From Chloroflexota bacterium (GTDB taxonomy: Bacteria; Chloroflexota; Anaerolineae; Anaerolineales; Villigracilaceae), in NCBI GenBank assembly GCA_029782225.1, contig JAKOVF010000371.1:1-42166 (forward strand): DNA of 42,166 nt. The letters are read 5' to 3'. The translations under genes and the position numbers were made by a program. The notes under the pieces are model-generated. The model did not search any database. It was not told the DNA's origin and was given only the letters and a program-made list of their open reading frames with translations. This document shows positions 9,022-17,300 of this stretch, piece by piece (the first letter of the stretch is position 1; each line of letters begins with the position of its first letter).

Positions 9022-10245
9022 ATGCAAAGCGATTTCAAGGAAGATGCAGCCACGCCCTCAGCAGGGGAAAAGATCGAGCCAACGGACATTCCAATTTCGG
9101 AAAAACCAGGCGGCCTTTTCAGCCGCTTGACCAGCAGCCTGCTCCAGATGGGCTTAGGCGAGTCTCTTTTGGGGATATCGACCAATGTGTTTTCCGTGGT
9201 GGCGATCGTGATCGTTGTCTGGCTGGCCCAGAGCTTCTATCGTCAGGCGCTCCATCTGCCCGGAAACGGCACCCAGGCGGCCGGTCCAGCCGCGACCGCC
9301 GTGGTGGATGTAGCGTCACTGCCTCCGTTGGAGGATCCCGCGACTGTGGGAATCCTGCGTGAAGCGCAGCTCCACACGAATATCCCCTCGCGACCGCGCA
9401 AAGACATCGAGAAGTACACCGTGGTGCAGGGCGACACAGTCAGCGGCATCGCCGAGAAATATGGCCTTCAACCGGAAACTGTCTTTGCTGCGAATTTCGC
9501 CGTTCTCCAGGATGACCCTCATAATCTTTTGCCGGGTCAGGAACTTCAGATCCTGCCCTCCGACGGCGTGTATTGGGAATGGCTGGGTGGCATCTCCTTT
9601 GGGGCCTGGGCCGATTATTTTCAGGTGAAGCCTGAGGACATCATTAATTACCCCGCCAATCATTTGGACCCAAAGGCATTTGGTGATCCTGCAAATGCGA
9701 ATATCCCCACCGGGACATGGCTCTTCATCCCCGGCGGAAAATATACGTTCCATCAGCCCGGTGCGATCCCGCTGGGAATTACACGCACCAATCCAGCTTC
9801 AGCGCAGGTTGGTGGTGCAGGCTCCTGCCCCGCGATCAGCGGCGGCGCGGTAGGCATCGGCACCTTTGTTTTCCCCACAGATCGGCACTATCTTTCCGGC
9901 TTCGACTACACTCCAAAGACCAACCACCTGGGCATTGACCTAGCCGGCAACCTCGGTGACAACGTTTACGCATCGGATGGCGGCGTGGTCGTCTATGCTG
10001 GTCCGAACAGTTACGGCTATGGCAACATGATTATGATCGACCACGGCACGGGCTTCCAGACCTTATATGCGCATTTGAGCCAGATCTTCGTTGGCTGTGG
10101 ATACAATGTGTCACAGGGACAGACCATCGGCGCGGTCGGAAGCACGGGCCACGCCAGCGGTCCGCACCTGCATTTTGAAGTGCGTACAGCTTCGGTCGTG
10201 ATCAATCCATGGGACGTGCTGCCCGGTCGCGAGGCTGCCCCCTAG
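9022..10245 (+). CDS. Membrane-anchored LysM-M23 family metallopeptidase
   Basis: About 407 residues. An N-terminal cytoplasmic tail is followed by one membrane helix (around residues 50-70), so the rest is outside the cell. A LysM module (Y-T-V-V-Q-G-D-T-V-S-G-I-A, near 130-180) binds peptidoglycan; a second, weaker LysM-like part follows. The C-terminal M23 domain has N-H-L-G-I-D and G-P-H-L-H-F-E-V, giving the H-x3-D and H-x-H zinc ligands of an active endopeptidase. Likely role: cell-wall remodelling. An ATG at 9013 is also in frame but overlaps the -10 box, so 9022 is preferred. Confidence 0.88.
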   Translation: MQSDFKEDAATPSAGEKIEPTDIPISEKPGGLFSRLTSSLLQMGLGESLLGISTNVFSVVAIVIVVWLAQSFYRQALHLPGNGTQAAGPAATAVVDVASLPPLEDPATVGILREAQLHTNIPSRPRKDIEKYTVVQGDTVSGIAEKYGLQPETVFAANFAVLQDDPHNLLPGQELQILPSDGVYWEWLGGISFGAWADYFQVKPEDIINYPANHLDPKAFGDPANANIPTGTWLFIPGGKYTFHQPGAIPLGITRTNPASAQVGGAGSCPAISGGAVGIGTFVFPTDRHYLSGFDYTPKTNHLGIDLAGNLGDNVYASDGGVVVYAGPNSYGYGNMIMIDHGTGFQTLYAHLSQIFVGCGYNVSQGQTIGAVGSTGHASGPHLHFEVRTASVVINPWDVLPGREAAP

Positions 10246-10283
10246 CCTGAATACTCCACAGAAGTCGAAGGATTTCCCGAATC

Positions 10284-10312
10284 TTGCAAAACCATACAGG
10301 CTAGACTATAAT
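10284..10312 (+). promoter_or_regulatory. Promoter of tRNA-Val
   Basis: TTGCAA (10284-10289), a 17-nt spacer and TATAAT (10307-10312). The tRNA begins 12 nt after the -10 box. Confidence 0.75.
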
Positions 10313-10323
10313 GCCGTCACCCA

Positions 10324-10398
<75 letters not shown>

Positions 10399-10478
10399 CT
10401 AAGCCACATCTTATCGAGGTGGTTTTTATTGAGCACAATTATGTAGTCCATGGTGTTTCCCACAGGGGGACTATGCGG

Positions 10479-10494
10479 GCCCCTCCGCGCCCAC
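10479..10494 (+). repeat. Direct repeat of the tRNA-Val 3' end
   Basis: GCCCCTCCGCGCCCAC is identical to 10384-10399. It ends the tRNA T-arm and acceptor strand. Both copies are followed by AAGCCAC/AAGGCCAC and a hairpin with a T tract, so the duplicated unit included the terminator. No integrase lies between. Confidence 0.75.
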
Positions 10495-10528
10495 AAGGCC
10501 ACTTCTTTCGAAGTGGCCTTCGTTTTTT
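10495..10528 (+). terminator. Strong intrinsic terminator after tRNA-Val
   Basis: A perfect 11-bp stem (10495-10505 with 10510-10520), loop TTTC, then CG and a run of six T. A weaker hairpin with TTTTTATT follows the tRNA itself at about 10404-10429. Confidence 0.85.
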
Positions 10529-10586
10529 AGAGTCGGTAAAAGCCCCTTAAAGCTACAATCAATCTGTAATTCAACGCTTTTTCTTT

Positions 10587-10592
10587 TATAAT
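10587..10592 (+). promoter_or_regulatory. -10 box of the sigma factor gene (near-leaderless)
   Basis: TATAAT ends 9 nt before the ATG at 10602. The transcript would have only a few nucleotides of leader and there is no Shine-Dalgarno sequence. Confidence 0.5.
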
Positions 10593-10601
10593 CTCCCCAT
10601 C

Positions 10602-11240
10602 ATGACATCACGCACCAACGAAGCCTGGCTTACCGATTTACGATCCAGCGGGTCATCTCGTGAAAGTTCCCTGAATGACCTGCGTGCCATCGTCCAGAAA
10701 GGCTTACCCTACGCACTCTCACGCTGGCTGTCCCCCACCGATCCGCTTTTTCAACCATTGGTTGAGGAAGTCACGCAGGAGACCCTTCTGCGAGTCCTAG
10801 ACCAGCTGGATACATTCGAAGGACGAAGCCTCTTTACCACCTGGGTGCATAAGATTGCGGTCCGTATTGCATTGACCGAGCTTCGGCGCAAACGCTGGAG
10901 GGACTCATCCCTGGATGAATTGACTGATAACGAGGAAACCCCGCCTCCTCCCGGGCTGTTAGCTGATCCCCAAGCCTCCCCGGAGACTGCTGCCGAACGA
11001 GATGACATGCTGGCACGCGTCCGGCGAATCCTGGATGAAGAGTTGACGCCCAAACAGCGCGAGGCCCTGATCCTGCTCGGCCTGCAGGATATGCCCATGG
11101 AAGAAGCAGCAAGGAAGATGAAGACAAACCGCAACGCCCTGTATAAATTGCTGCATGACGCACGTCTAAGGTTGAAACGCAGACTGGCTTATGAAGACCT
11201 GACTCCGCAGGACGTACTGACCGCCTTCGAGCACAGGTAA
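10602..11240 (+). CDS. ECF-type RNA polymerase sigma factor
   Basis: 212 residues. Region 2 (about 25-95) carries the pattern E-V-T-Q-E-T-L-L-R-V-L and R-S-L-F-T-T-W-V-H-K-I-A, which binds core polymerase and the -10 element. Region 4 (about 150-205) shows L-T-P-K-Q-R-E-A-L-I-L and the helix-turn-helix M-E-E-A-A-R-K-M-K-T-N-R-N-A-L-Y-K, which reads the -35 element. It would redirect RNA polymerase to a small regulon. A zinc anti-sigma-like gene follows after 32 nt, the usual arrangement for a sigma/anti-sigma pair. The inducing signal is unknown. Confidence 0.92.
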   Translation: MTSRTNEAWLTDLRSSGSSRESSLNDLRAIVQKGLPYALSRWLSPTDPLFQPLVEEVTQETLLRVLDQLDTFEGRSLFTTWVHKIAVRIALTELRRKRWRDSSLDELTDNEETPPPPGLLADPQASPETAAERDDMLARVRRILDEELTPKQREALILLGLQDMPMEEAARKMKTNRNALYKLLHDARLRLKRRLAYEDLTPQDVLTAFEHR

Positions 11241-11272
11241 GATTAACAGAACGTTAACCGTCAGGGAATCGC

Positions 11273-11572
11273 ATGAACATAAAACAATTAATTCAACGCA
11301 TTCGCAAGGGCGCTAACCATCAAGAGGAACTGAGCGACGAAGTCGTTGTCGGGTTCCTGCGCATTCTCGAGGAAGTACGCGAAGAGGATGAGCCTTGCGA
11401 GAAAATCTACAGCGAACTTGATGAATATGTAGAAACGCAGGTCCACAGCAAGGACGCCGCGCGCCTGATGCCGTTGGTGCGGGAGCACCTGGATATGTGC
11501 AGCGAATGCTGCGAAGAATACGAGGCGCTGCTCGATATCCTTGAAAAAACCGCAGATTCTCCCGAATCCTGA
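11273..11572 (+). CDS. Soluble zinc anti-sigma-like protein
   Basis: 99 residues, acidic. Near residues 72-79 it has H-L-D-M-C-S-E-C, i.e. H-x3-C-x2-C, the zinc-binding core of ZAS anti-sigma factors. There is no membrane helix. It follows the sigma factor gene at once and ends before a terminator, so it probably is its cognate anti-sigma factor, perhaps a redox-sensing one. The N-terminal part is unlike the usual ZAS domain, so the role remains an inference. Confidence 0.7.
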   Translation: MNIKQLIQRIRKGANHQEELSDEVVVGFLRILEEVREEDEPCEKIYSELDEYVETQVHSKDAARLMPLVREHLDMCSECCEEYEALLDILEKTADSPES

Positions 11573-11594
11573 CGCACACTTTTTTGGATTAAAA

Positions 11595-11623
11595 CGTCCC
11601 GAAGGTTTGGAACCTTCGGGACG
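11595..11623. terminator. Hairpin terminator between sigma operon and DUF1684 gene
   Basis: A perfect 13-bp stem with a 3-nt loop, CGTCCCGAAGGTT / AACCTTCGGGACG. The two genes converge here, and T-rich DNA lies on the left (TTTTTTGGATT, read from the minus strand as AAT...AAAA), so it may serve both, mostly as an mRNA 3' barrier. Confidence 0.65.
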
Positions 11624-11632
11624 TAACGTTAA

Positions 11633-12145
11633 TTACAGCGGATGAAACAGCTTTTCGCCCGCACGGATTGGGACCTTGAGCCGATTCTCAGCGGGTGTGA
11701 TCGGGCAGGACCACATGTCGTTGTAGGCGCAGTATGGGTTGTAGGCCAGGTTGAAGTCCACCAGGAAGCGGCCCCCGGGGAGGGCCTCAGGTTCAAGGTA
11801 TCGTCCCGCCGGGTACGTCTCTTTGCCCGCCAGTGAATCCACAAACGGCAGGAAGAAGCCATAATCCGCCTGGTAAATCGTCAACTCGGCTTCCTGTCCA
11901 TCAACCGTGAAACGAAAGCGCCCGTAGCGCACATATTCCTGTACGTCACCCGTCGAAGTCTGCATATGAATCGTCTCTTTTTGCGGAAACTCTTCGACTG
12001 TTACCTCGAGCCGTAGCTCCGGGTTCTCCGGGAAATAGTTCAAGCCGTGAAAATTGCGTTTCTGGTCCGGGGAAAGCGGACTTTGAGGATTCCGCCCAAA
12101 AAAGTCGTCTTTGTCCGCACGAAAAGTGTCCAGCTCACTCACCAT
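11633..12145 (-). CDS. DUF1684 family protein
   Basis: About 170 residues from the ATG at 12145 (GTG at 12142 after GGAGG is equally possible). The family hallmarks are present: L-T-I-Y-Q, F-L-P-F-V-D, G-K-E-T-Y-P-A-G-R-Y-L, D-F-N-L-A-Y-N-P-Y-C-A-Y, C-P-I-T-P-A-E-N-R-L and I-R-A-G-E-K. No signal peptide. The biochemical role of DUF1684 is not settled. It converges with the sigma/anti-sigma pair and is transcribed away from the response regulator. Confidence 0.9.
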   Translation of the reverse strand: MVSELDTFRADKDDFFGRNPQSPLSPDQKRNFHGLNYFPENPELRLEVTVEEFPQKETIHMQTSTGDVQEYVRYGRFRFTVDGQEAELTIYQADYGFFLPFVDSLAGKETYPAGRYLEPEALPGGRFLVDFNLAYNPYCAYNDMWSCPITPAENRLKVPIRAGEKLFHPL

Positions 12146-12290
12146 AGCCTCCATTCTCAACTACCGCATAGACAGACGTCTGAATGATTTTCTTACCGAA
12201 CTGCATAGTTTGCAGAATTCATAATCCTGAGCAAGGAGGGCCTCTTGTCAATTCGCAGGGAGTATGCTATTTTTGTCTTCAGGATAACAA

Positions 12291-12683
12291 ATGACAGCAG
12301 CTCAGAAGACAGTCATGATCATCGAAGATGAGCCAGATGCGGCAGAAATGTTTGCTGAAATGATGCGCGTCAACGGCTTCCGTGTCGTTAAAATGTTTTC
12401 CAGCGGCCCGGCCATCCCCATGCTCACACGGGAATTGCCGGATGTCGTGATCCTCGATGTGATGATGCCCGATATTTCCGGGCTTGAAGTCCTGCGTTAC
12501 ATGCGCCGCGAGCCGGGTCTCTCCGGCATCCCGGTCATCGTGGTATCGGCCAAAAGCATGCCCGGTGATATCAAGACCGGGCTGGAAGCCGGCGCGTCAC
12601 TTTATCTCACCAAGCCGGTCGGTTTTCTCGATTTGAAACAGGCGGTAGACCAGGTATTGCAAGGGGCAGCTCCAAGGTTATGA
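12291..12683 (+). CDS. Stand-alone response regulator receiver domain
   Basis: 130 residues, one receiver domain and nothing else. It shows I-I-E-D-E-P (acidic pocket), phospho-acceptor D56 in V-I-L-D-V-M-M-P-D, S in V-V-S-A-K and K in L-T-K-P-V. Such single-domain regulators act by protein contact, in phosphorelays or on other kinases. The AGGA site precedes the ATG. Its stop overlaps the start of thpR (ATGA), so the two are co-translated although no functional link is known. An Hpt protein at 23133 could be part of the same relay. Confidence 0.93.
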   Translation: MTAAQKTVMIIEDEPDAAEMFAEMMRVNGFRVVKMFSSGPAIPMLTRELPDVVILDVMMPDISGLEVLRYMRREPGLSGIPVIVVSAKSMPGDIKTGLEAGASLYLTKPVGFLDLKQAVDQVLQGAAPRL

Positions 12684-13264
12684 GTCTACTGCGCGCCTTC
12701 ATCGCGGTTGAACTCCCAGAAAATCTCCAGGACACGATCCAACAACAGACAACGCGCTTGCGCCAGGCACTTGACTCCTCCCTCGTGCGCTGGACCCCGA
12801 CGCGCAACATGCACCTGACCTTGAAATTCCTTGGCGACGTCTCCCCCGCCAATATCAAGCTCCTGTGTGAGATGTTGACCCGTGAAGCGGAACAGTACCC
12901 GGCTTTTGATATTCGAATCGCAGATCTCGGTTCCTTCCCGAATTCGCGCCGGCCGCGCGTCATCTGGGTGGGACTCTATGCCCCGGCCGTCCTCGAGTCC
13001 CTCCAGCGAGGCATTGAATCCGCAGCAGCGCGCCTGGGATACACGCCGGAAGAGCGTCCTTTCTCCCCACATTTGACCATTGGCCGCGTGCGACAGAATC
13101 TTTCTGCACAAGATTCACAGAAAATCCGCTCGGCTCTGGAGTCCGTAAAGATTGGCGAGCTTGGCACCGCCCGAGTAGACTCGACCCATCTCTTCAAAAG
13201 CGACTTGCAGCCTGGTGGTTCGGTATATACAAGGCTATTCTCTGCGCCGTTAAGAAAAGAGTAA
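12680..13264 (+). CDS. thpR: RNA 2',3'-cyclic phosphodiesterase ThpR (LigT)
   Basis: 194 residues, the usual length. The two H-x-T motifs of the 2H phosphoesterase family are present: M-H-L-T-L-K-F-L-G and P-H-L-T-I-G-R-V. The enzyme opens 2',3'-cyclic phosphates to 2'-phosphates, probably in RNA repair. The start codon overlaps the stop of the receiver-domain gene. Confidence 0.93.
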   Translation: MSLLRAFIAVELPENLQDTIQQQTTRLRQALDSSLVRWTPTRNMHLTLKFLGDVSPANIKLLCEMLTREAEQYPAFDIRIADLGSFPNSRRPRVIWVGLYAPAVLESLQRGIESAAARLGYTPEERPFSPHLTIGRVRQNLSAQDSQKIRSALESVKIGELGTARVDSTHLFKSDLQPGGSVYTRLFSAPLRKE

Positions 13265-13320
13265 ATGTCATTGCGTGCACTTTCGGGCTGCCAATGAAAG
13301 AAATAATATAGAGGTGAAAT

Positions 13321-13665
13321 CTGAAAACATTAGAACTTGCTCGTGAAATCGTCAATGCCCTTGAAGATAAGAAGGGTGAAGATATCGTCCTGATCGATCT
13401 AAACGAAATTGTTTCCTTTACAGATTACTTTGTCCTTTGCAACGGCACCAGTGACCGCATGCTGGACGCCCTCGCGGACTCCGTCCTCGAAGAGATACGC
13501 AAGAAGCACAAAAAGAAGGGTAAAAAAGAGGGTCTCGCCCGCGACGGCTGGGTCGTTGTAGATTTTGGCGATGTGGTCGTCCATCTCTTCTCGCCCGATC
13601 AGAGGGAGTTCTATCGGTTGGAGGAATTGTGGAGTGAAGGAAAGGTGCTGGTGAGGCTGCAATAG
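13321..13665 (+). CDS. rsfS: Ribosomal silencing factor RsfS, CTG start
   Basis: The frame is open from 13321 and encodes 114 residues that match RsfS/Iojap end to end: (M/L)-K-T-L-E-L-A-R-E-I-V-N-A-L-E-D-K-K, then D-I-V-L-I-D-L, F-T-D-Y-F-V-L-C-N-G-T-S and W-V-V-V-D-F-G-D-V-V-V-H-L-F. The first in-frame ATG (13459) would remove the first 46 residues of the fold. The only codon at the family's normal start is CTG, preceded by GAGG with 6 nt spacing; TGA lies in frame just 6 nt upstream, so no longer start is possible. RsfS binds ribosomal protein uL14 and blocks subunit joining in starvation. Confidence 0.88.
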   Translation: MKTLELAREIVNALEDKKGEDIVLIDLNEIVSFTDYFVLCNGTSDRMLDALADSVLEEIRKKHKKKGKKEGLARDGWVVVDFGDVVVHLFSPDQREFYRLEELWSEGKVLVRLQ

Positions 13666-13684
13666 GACGTTACAGAATCAAATC

Positions 13685-13712
13685 GTCCTGCAGACTACCC
13701 CACCTGCAGGAC
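13685..13712. terminator. Hairpin between rsfS and ndk
   Basis: GTCCTGCAG and CTGCAGGAC form a 9-bp stem around a 10-nt loop, between two convergent genes. The sequence after it on the plus strand is AATTTACT, only weakly T-rich. Confidence 0.55.
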
Positions 13713-13747
13713 AATTTACTCATCTCCGATTACTACTTTCTATTCTC

Positions 13748-14200
13748 TCACTTCTCGAACACCCACCGATCCACATCACGTTTCCAATCCACCAGTTCTG
13801 TTCCCTTGAACCAGAGAGCGACCTCAGCCTGGCCATTCTCGATCGAATCAGAGGCATGGGTTAAGTTGCGGCCAACTTCGAGGCCGAAATCGTGGCGGAT
13901 GGAGCCAGGCGCGGCCTCTGTAGGACGGGTCGAGCCCATCGTCTGGCGCACCGCCGCGACTGCGTTGGGGCCCTCCCACACCATCGCCATCACAGGCGCG
14001 GAAATGATGTACGAAATCAAGCCATCATAAAAAGCTTTGCCCTTGTGAATGGCATAATGCGTCTCGGCCAGTTCCTTGCTGACCTGCATAAACTTGGCCC
14101 CCACCAATCGCAGTCCACGGCGCTCGAGGCGGGCAATGACTTCCCCGATCAGTCCCCGTTGGACGCCATCCGGTTTAACGAGCACGAACGTTCTTTCCAC
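13748..14200 (-). CDS. ndk: Nucleoside diphosphate kinase
   Basis: 150 residues, standard length. It starts M-E-R-T-F-V-L-V-K-P-D-G-V-Q-R, and has N-L-T-H-A-S-D-S with the phospho-accepting His. It transfers the gamma phosphate between NTPs and NDPs in the cytoplasm. It is preceded (upstream on its strand) by a pair of short palindromes and the large TPR gene. Confidence 0.96.
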   Translation of the reverse strand: MERTFVLVKPDGVQRGLIGEVIARLERRGLRLVGAKFMQVSKELAETHYAIHKGKAFYDGLISYIISAPVMAMVWEGPNAVAAVRQTMGSTRPTEAAPGSIRHDFGLEVGRNLTHASDSIENGQAEVALWFKGTELVDWKRDVDRWVFEK

Positions 14201-14222
14201 AGAAATTCCTCCAGATTAATAT

Positions 14223-14289
14223 AAAACCTGACAGGTTTTTGCCCCCTTCACTTCGCTCAGGGGATGCTTCACAGAAACCTGTCAGGTTT
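14223..14289. repeat. Two AAACCTGNCAGGTTT palindromes
   Basis: AAACCTGACAGGTTT (14224-14238) and AAACCTGTCAGGTTT (14275-14289) are each palindromic around one base and are also complementary to each other across a 36-nt loop. They lie between the TPR gene stop and the ndk start. They may form a terminator for the TPR transcript or be a REP-like repeat. Confidence 0.7.
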
Positions 14290-14300
14290 GTTTACGCCAT

Positions 14301-17300
14301 TTAGCGAAGCAATTCCTCGGCCTTGTTGTAGGCGTCGAGGGCCTCCTGCAAACGGTTGGAGCGCATGTAAGCGTCGCCCAGCGTTTGCCAGATGCCGACC
14401 TCTACAGGATAGCGGTACAGTGATTCGCGCAGATCACGGATGGCCTCTTCCAGATGCTTGCCTTTCCGAATGAGCTTGTTGTAGTTGGAAAGCGAACCGG
14501 GGATATCGCCGCGGCTTAAGGCAGTCTGTGCCTGGCTCAGAGCGACAGCAGTGCTTTGGGTGGTCTCAACCTGCCTGACACGCGCAGGTTTGCCCGGCTC
14601 GGGTACTCGAGGCGGTGCAGGCTTGCGAACGTCGGGCGGCGGCGGCTGGATGGGAGGCTCTGCCAGGGAGGGCGCAATTCTCGCAGCAGGTGCTTCTATC
14701 TCAGGTTCAGGCTGCGGCTCTGCCGCAGGCGGTTCCGCAGCTTCTTCGGGATGCCAATCTGACGCAGCGACTGGCTCTGGATGAGGCTCTTCTTCTTCAA
14801 AATCCGCCTTGAGCCAGGAGGGGATGTTTTCCTGAGCCATCACAGGCTGTTCTGCAGGTTCTGCTGGAACTTCATCAAGTCCACGTAACCATTCCGGAAG
14901 GTCCGCGGCGGCGGCTTCAACGGGAGCAGGCGGCTCGGTTTCAGCAGGAAGAGCTTCTTCAGCCGGCGTTTCCACTTCTTCGTGAACGACCGTGATCTCA
15001 GCGGATTCGAGATCGCTCAACCATTCTGGAACATCGGACGTCGAGGGTGTCTCCGATTCTGCTGCGAGAGTCTCTTCTTCCTCCAGGCCGCTCAACCACT
15101 CGGGAATCTCAGTCTCGCCTGAGACAGTCCCTGCAGGCTGAACAGGTATCTCTTCGGCTTTTTCCAATCCGCTTAGCCACGCGGGAGTTTCTTCGGCAGG
15201 CGGCTCGACTACTGGCCCTTCGGGTTTGGCTTCTTCCTTATCCAGTCCACTTAACCAGGCTGCAACATCCTTCTGAGAACCGGTTTCCTCCGCATCCTCG
15301 TCCTTCATACCGATCAGCCAATCCGGGACATTCGCCAACTGGGTGAGGGCTTCCTCATCGAGGGGCCGTGTCTGAGGCAGTGTTTTCCGAGCAACCGGAA
15401 TTTCCGGCTCGACCGTCTCCTGAGCAGGAGGCTGTTCCTCAGCGGCTGAAACAGGCTGCTCCGGTTGTACATCCTGTGCAGGCTGGGCAGGCTCCGTGTC
15501 AATGGACTTTAGCCAATCGGGAAGCTCGGCTTCCACCGCAGGTGTTTCCTCCGGTGCGACCGTGTTCGCCGGCTGTTCTGCGGCAAGGTCACGCAGCCAG
15601 ACACCCGTCGCATCCAGGGACGGCTTTTCCTCAGCCTGTGGTTGCTCGGCGGGTATCTCAGCAGGTTTGGCTTCAGCCAGTGCGCGCGCCTGTTCCACCC
15701 ATTCGGGTGGTTTCTCGGAACGCGCAGCCGGGTCAGTCACCAGCTCCTCCGGTTTCGCTCCATGCTTGGCTGCCAACATTTCGAGCCACGCGATGGCATC
15801 ATCCTGTTCCTTGGAGGATGCACCCAGGGATTCAATAGAAGCAGGTGGAGGCGCAGGCTGAACCGGCTCTGTCTCTTCCTCTGTGGTTGCAGGTGCGGGG
15901 GCCAGCCAATCAGGCGTTAATTCTTCCGCTTTCATCGCGGGTTCTTCCACCTTTGAAGGCTCCTCAGGACCTGCAGCATCAAGGCCCTTCAACCAATCCG
16001 GAAGATCTGCCGCCACAGGCTCGGACGCAGCGGGTGTACTCGCACCCGCTCCACTGAGCCAATCGCTTTCTTCGCTGGAAGCAGGCGCTGCGGCTTCAGA
16101 AGGTTGATCATTGTCGAGGCTACTGAGCCAGTCAGTGACGTCCGCTGAAACCGGTGCTGCCGGTTCTTGAGCTGGTTTCTCTGCGCCGAGTCCACTCAGC
16201 CAATCAGGCATATCGCCGGAGGCAGGTGTCGCGGGTCCCTGGGCGGGTTGTTCCTCGCCAAGCCCGCTGAGCCAGTCAGGAAGGTCTGTCGGAGTTGAGG
16301 CAGGCTCAACTCCTGATTCCGTTGTCTCACCAAGGCCGCTTAACCAATCCGGCGCCTCGGTTGGCGGAACAGTGGGCCGCTCACCAACACCGGCTGCAGG
16401 TGCAGCCGCAGGCGGCTCGGGGGGCATCTGATCTTTCAGCCAATCCGGGATGTTGGCCGGGGTAAGGGCTTCCTGGTCAGATGAAGCCTCCGCTGTGGAT
16501 GGTTCTTCTCCCGCGCTACTGGACTCTGTCCAACCCGCGTCGCGGAGAAAATCCGGGATGTCCGCGTTGCTTGTCGAGGCTGAAGCAGGCTCAAGTCCAG
16601 GGGCCGAAGCGGCCTCTGGCTGGGCACTCTCTTCAGATAATCCTGAACGCAGCCATTCGGGCTGTTCCGGAGCAGAGGCTGGTGTGGAAAGTCCGATCCC
16701 AAGCGAGGTTCCCCAATCCCTGCCCATGCCAACCTCCTGACCTTTGTAGTCGAGGCGGTCGAGATTGACGGAGGCATCGGGAACTTCTGCCGAGTTGAAA
16801 ACGGACTCTTTTGCGAACGTGCTATAGGGATCAAGCTCATTGACCCGCAGACGATAAACCTGTGTATTCTCCGCCTTATCGCTCGCTGGAAGAAGTTCGA
16901 CCATGATGCGGTTCGCGTCGAAGCAGTAGGGATAGCGCTTGAGAAGCTGAGCGCACATATCGGAAGCATCCGCCTTCTGACCGCCGCGGAAGAAAGCACG
17001 CGCCAGAAGCACCTGCATATCGGCCCGCTGTGCATCGCTGGCAAGCACGGCACGGATCTCGGAAATGGCCTGGGGATACAACTCGCCCTGCACATACATA
17101 TGCGCCAGCGCACCGCGTGTCATGCGGATCTTGGGCGGCTCCATGCCGTCCCGGCGGCCGTACAGCCGTTGAAGCTCCGACTGAATCGCAGCATTGGATG
17201 GCTGGGCTTCGAAGGCCCGTTCCATGTGCCAGATAGCATCATCGAGCTTATTCTGCTCATCGCGAATGATGCTCATGCCCACGTGCGCCACAAAGTCATC

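Noticed and set aside
13459..13665. Short RsfS fragment from the first ATG
   Set aside because: It would lack 46 conserved N-terminal residues that are encoded in the same frame from CTG 13321 with a good ribosome site.
14843..16700. CRISPR-like periodic repeats
   Set aside because: The periodicity is at protein level (W-L motifs) in a continuous reading frame; the DNA units vary and spacers are not unique fixed-length sequences.
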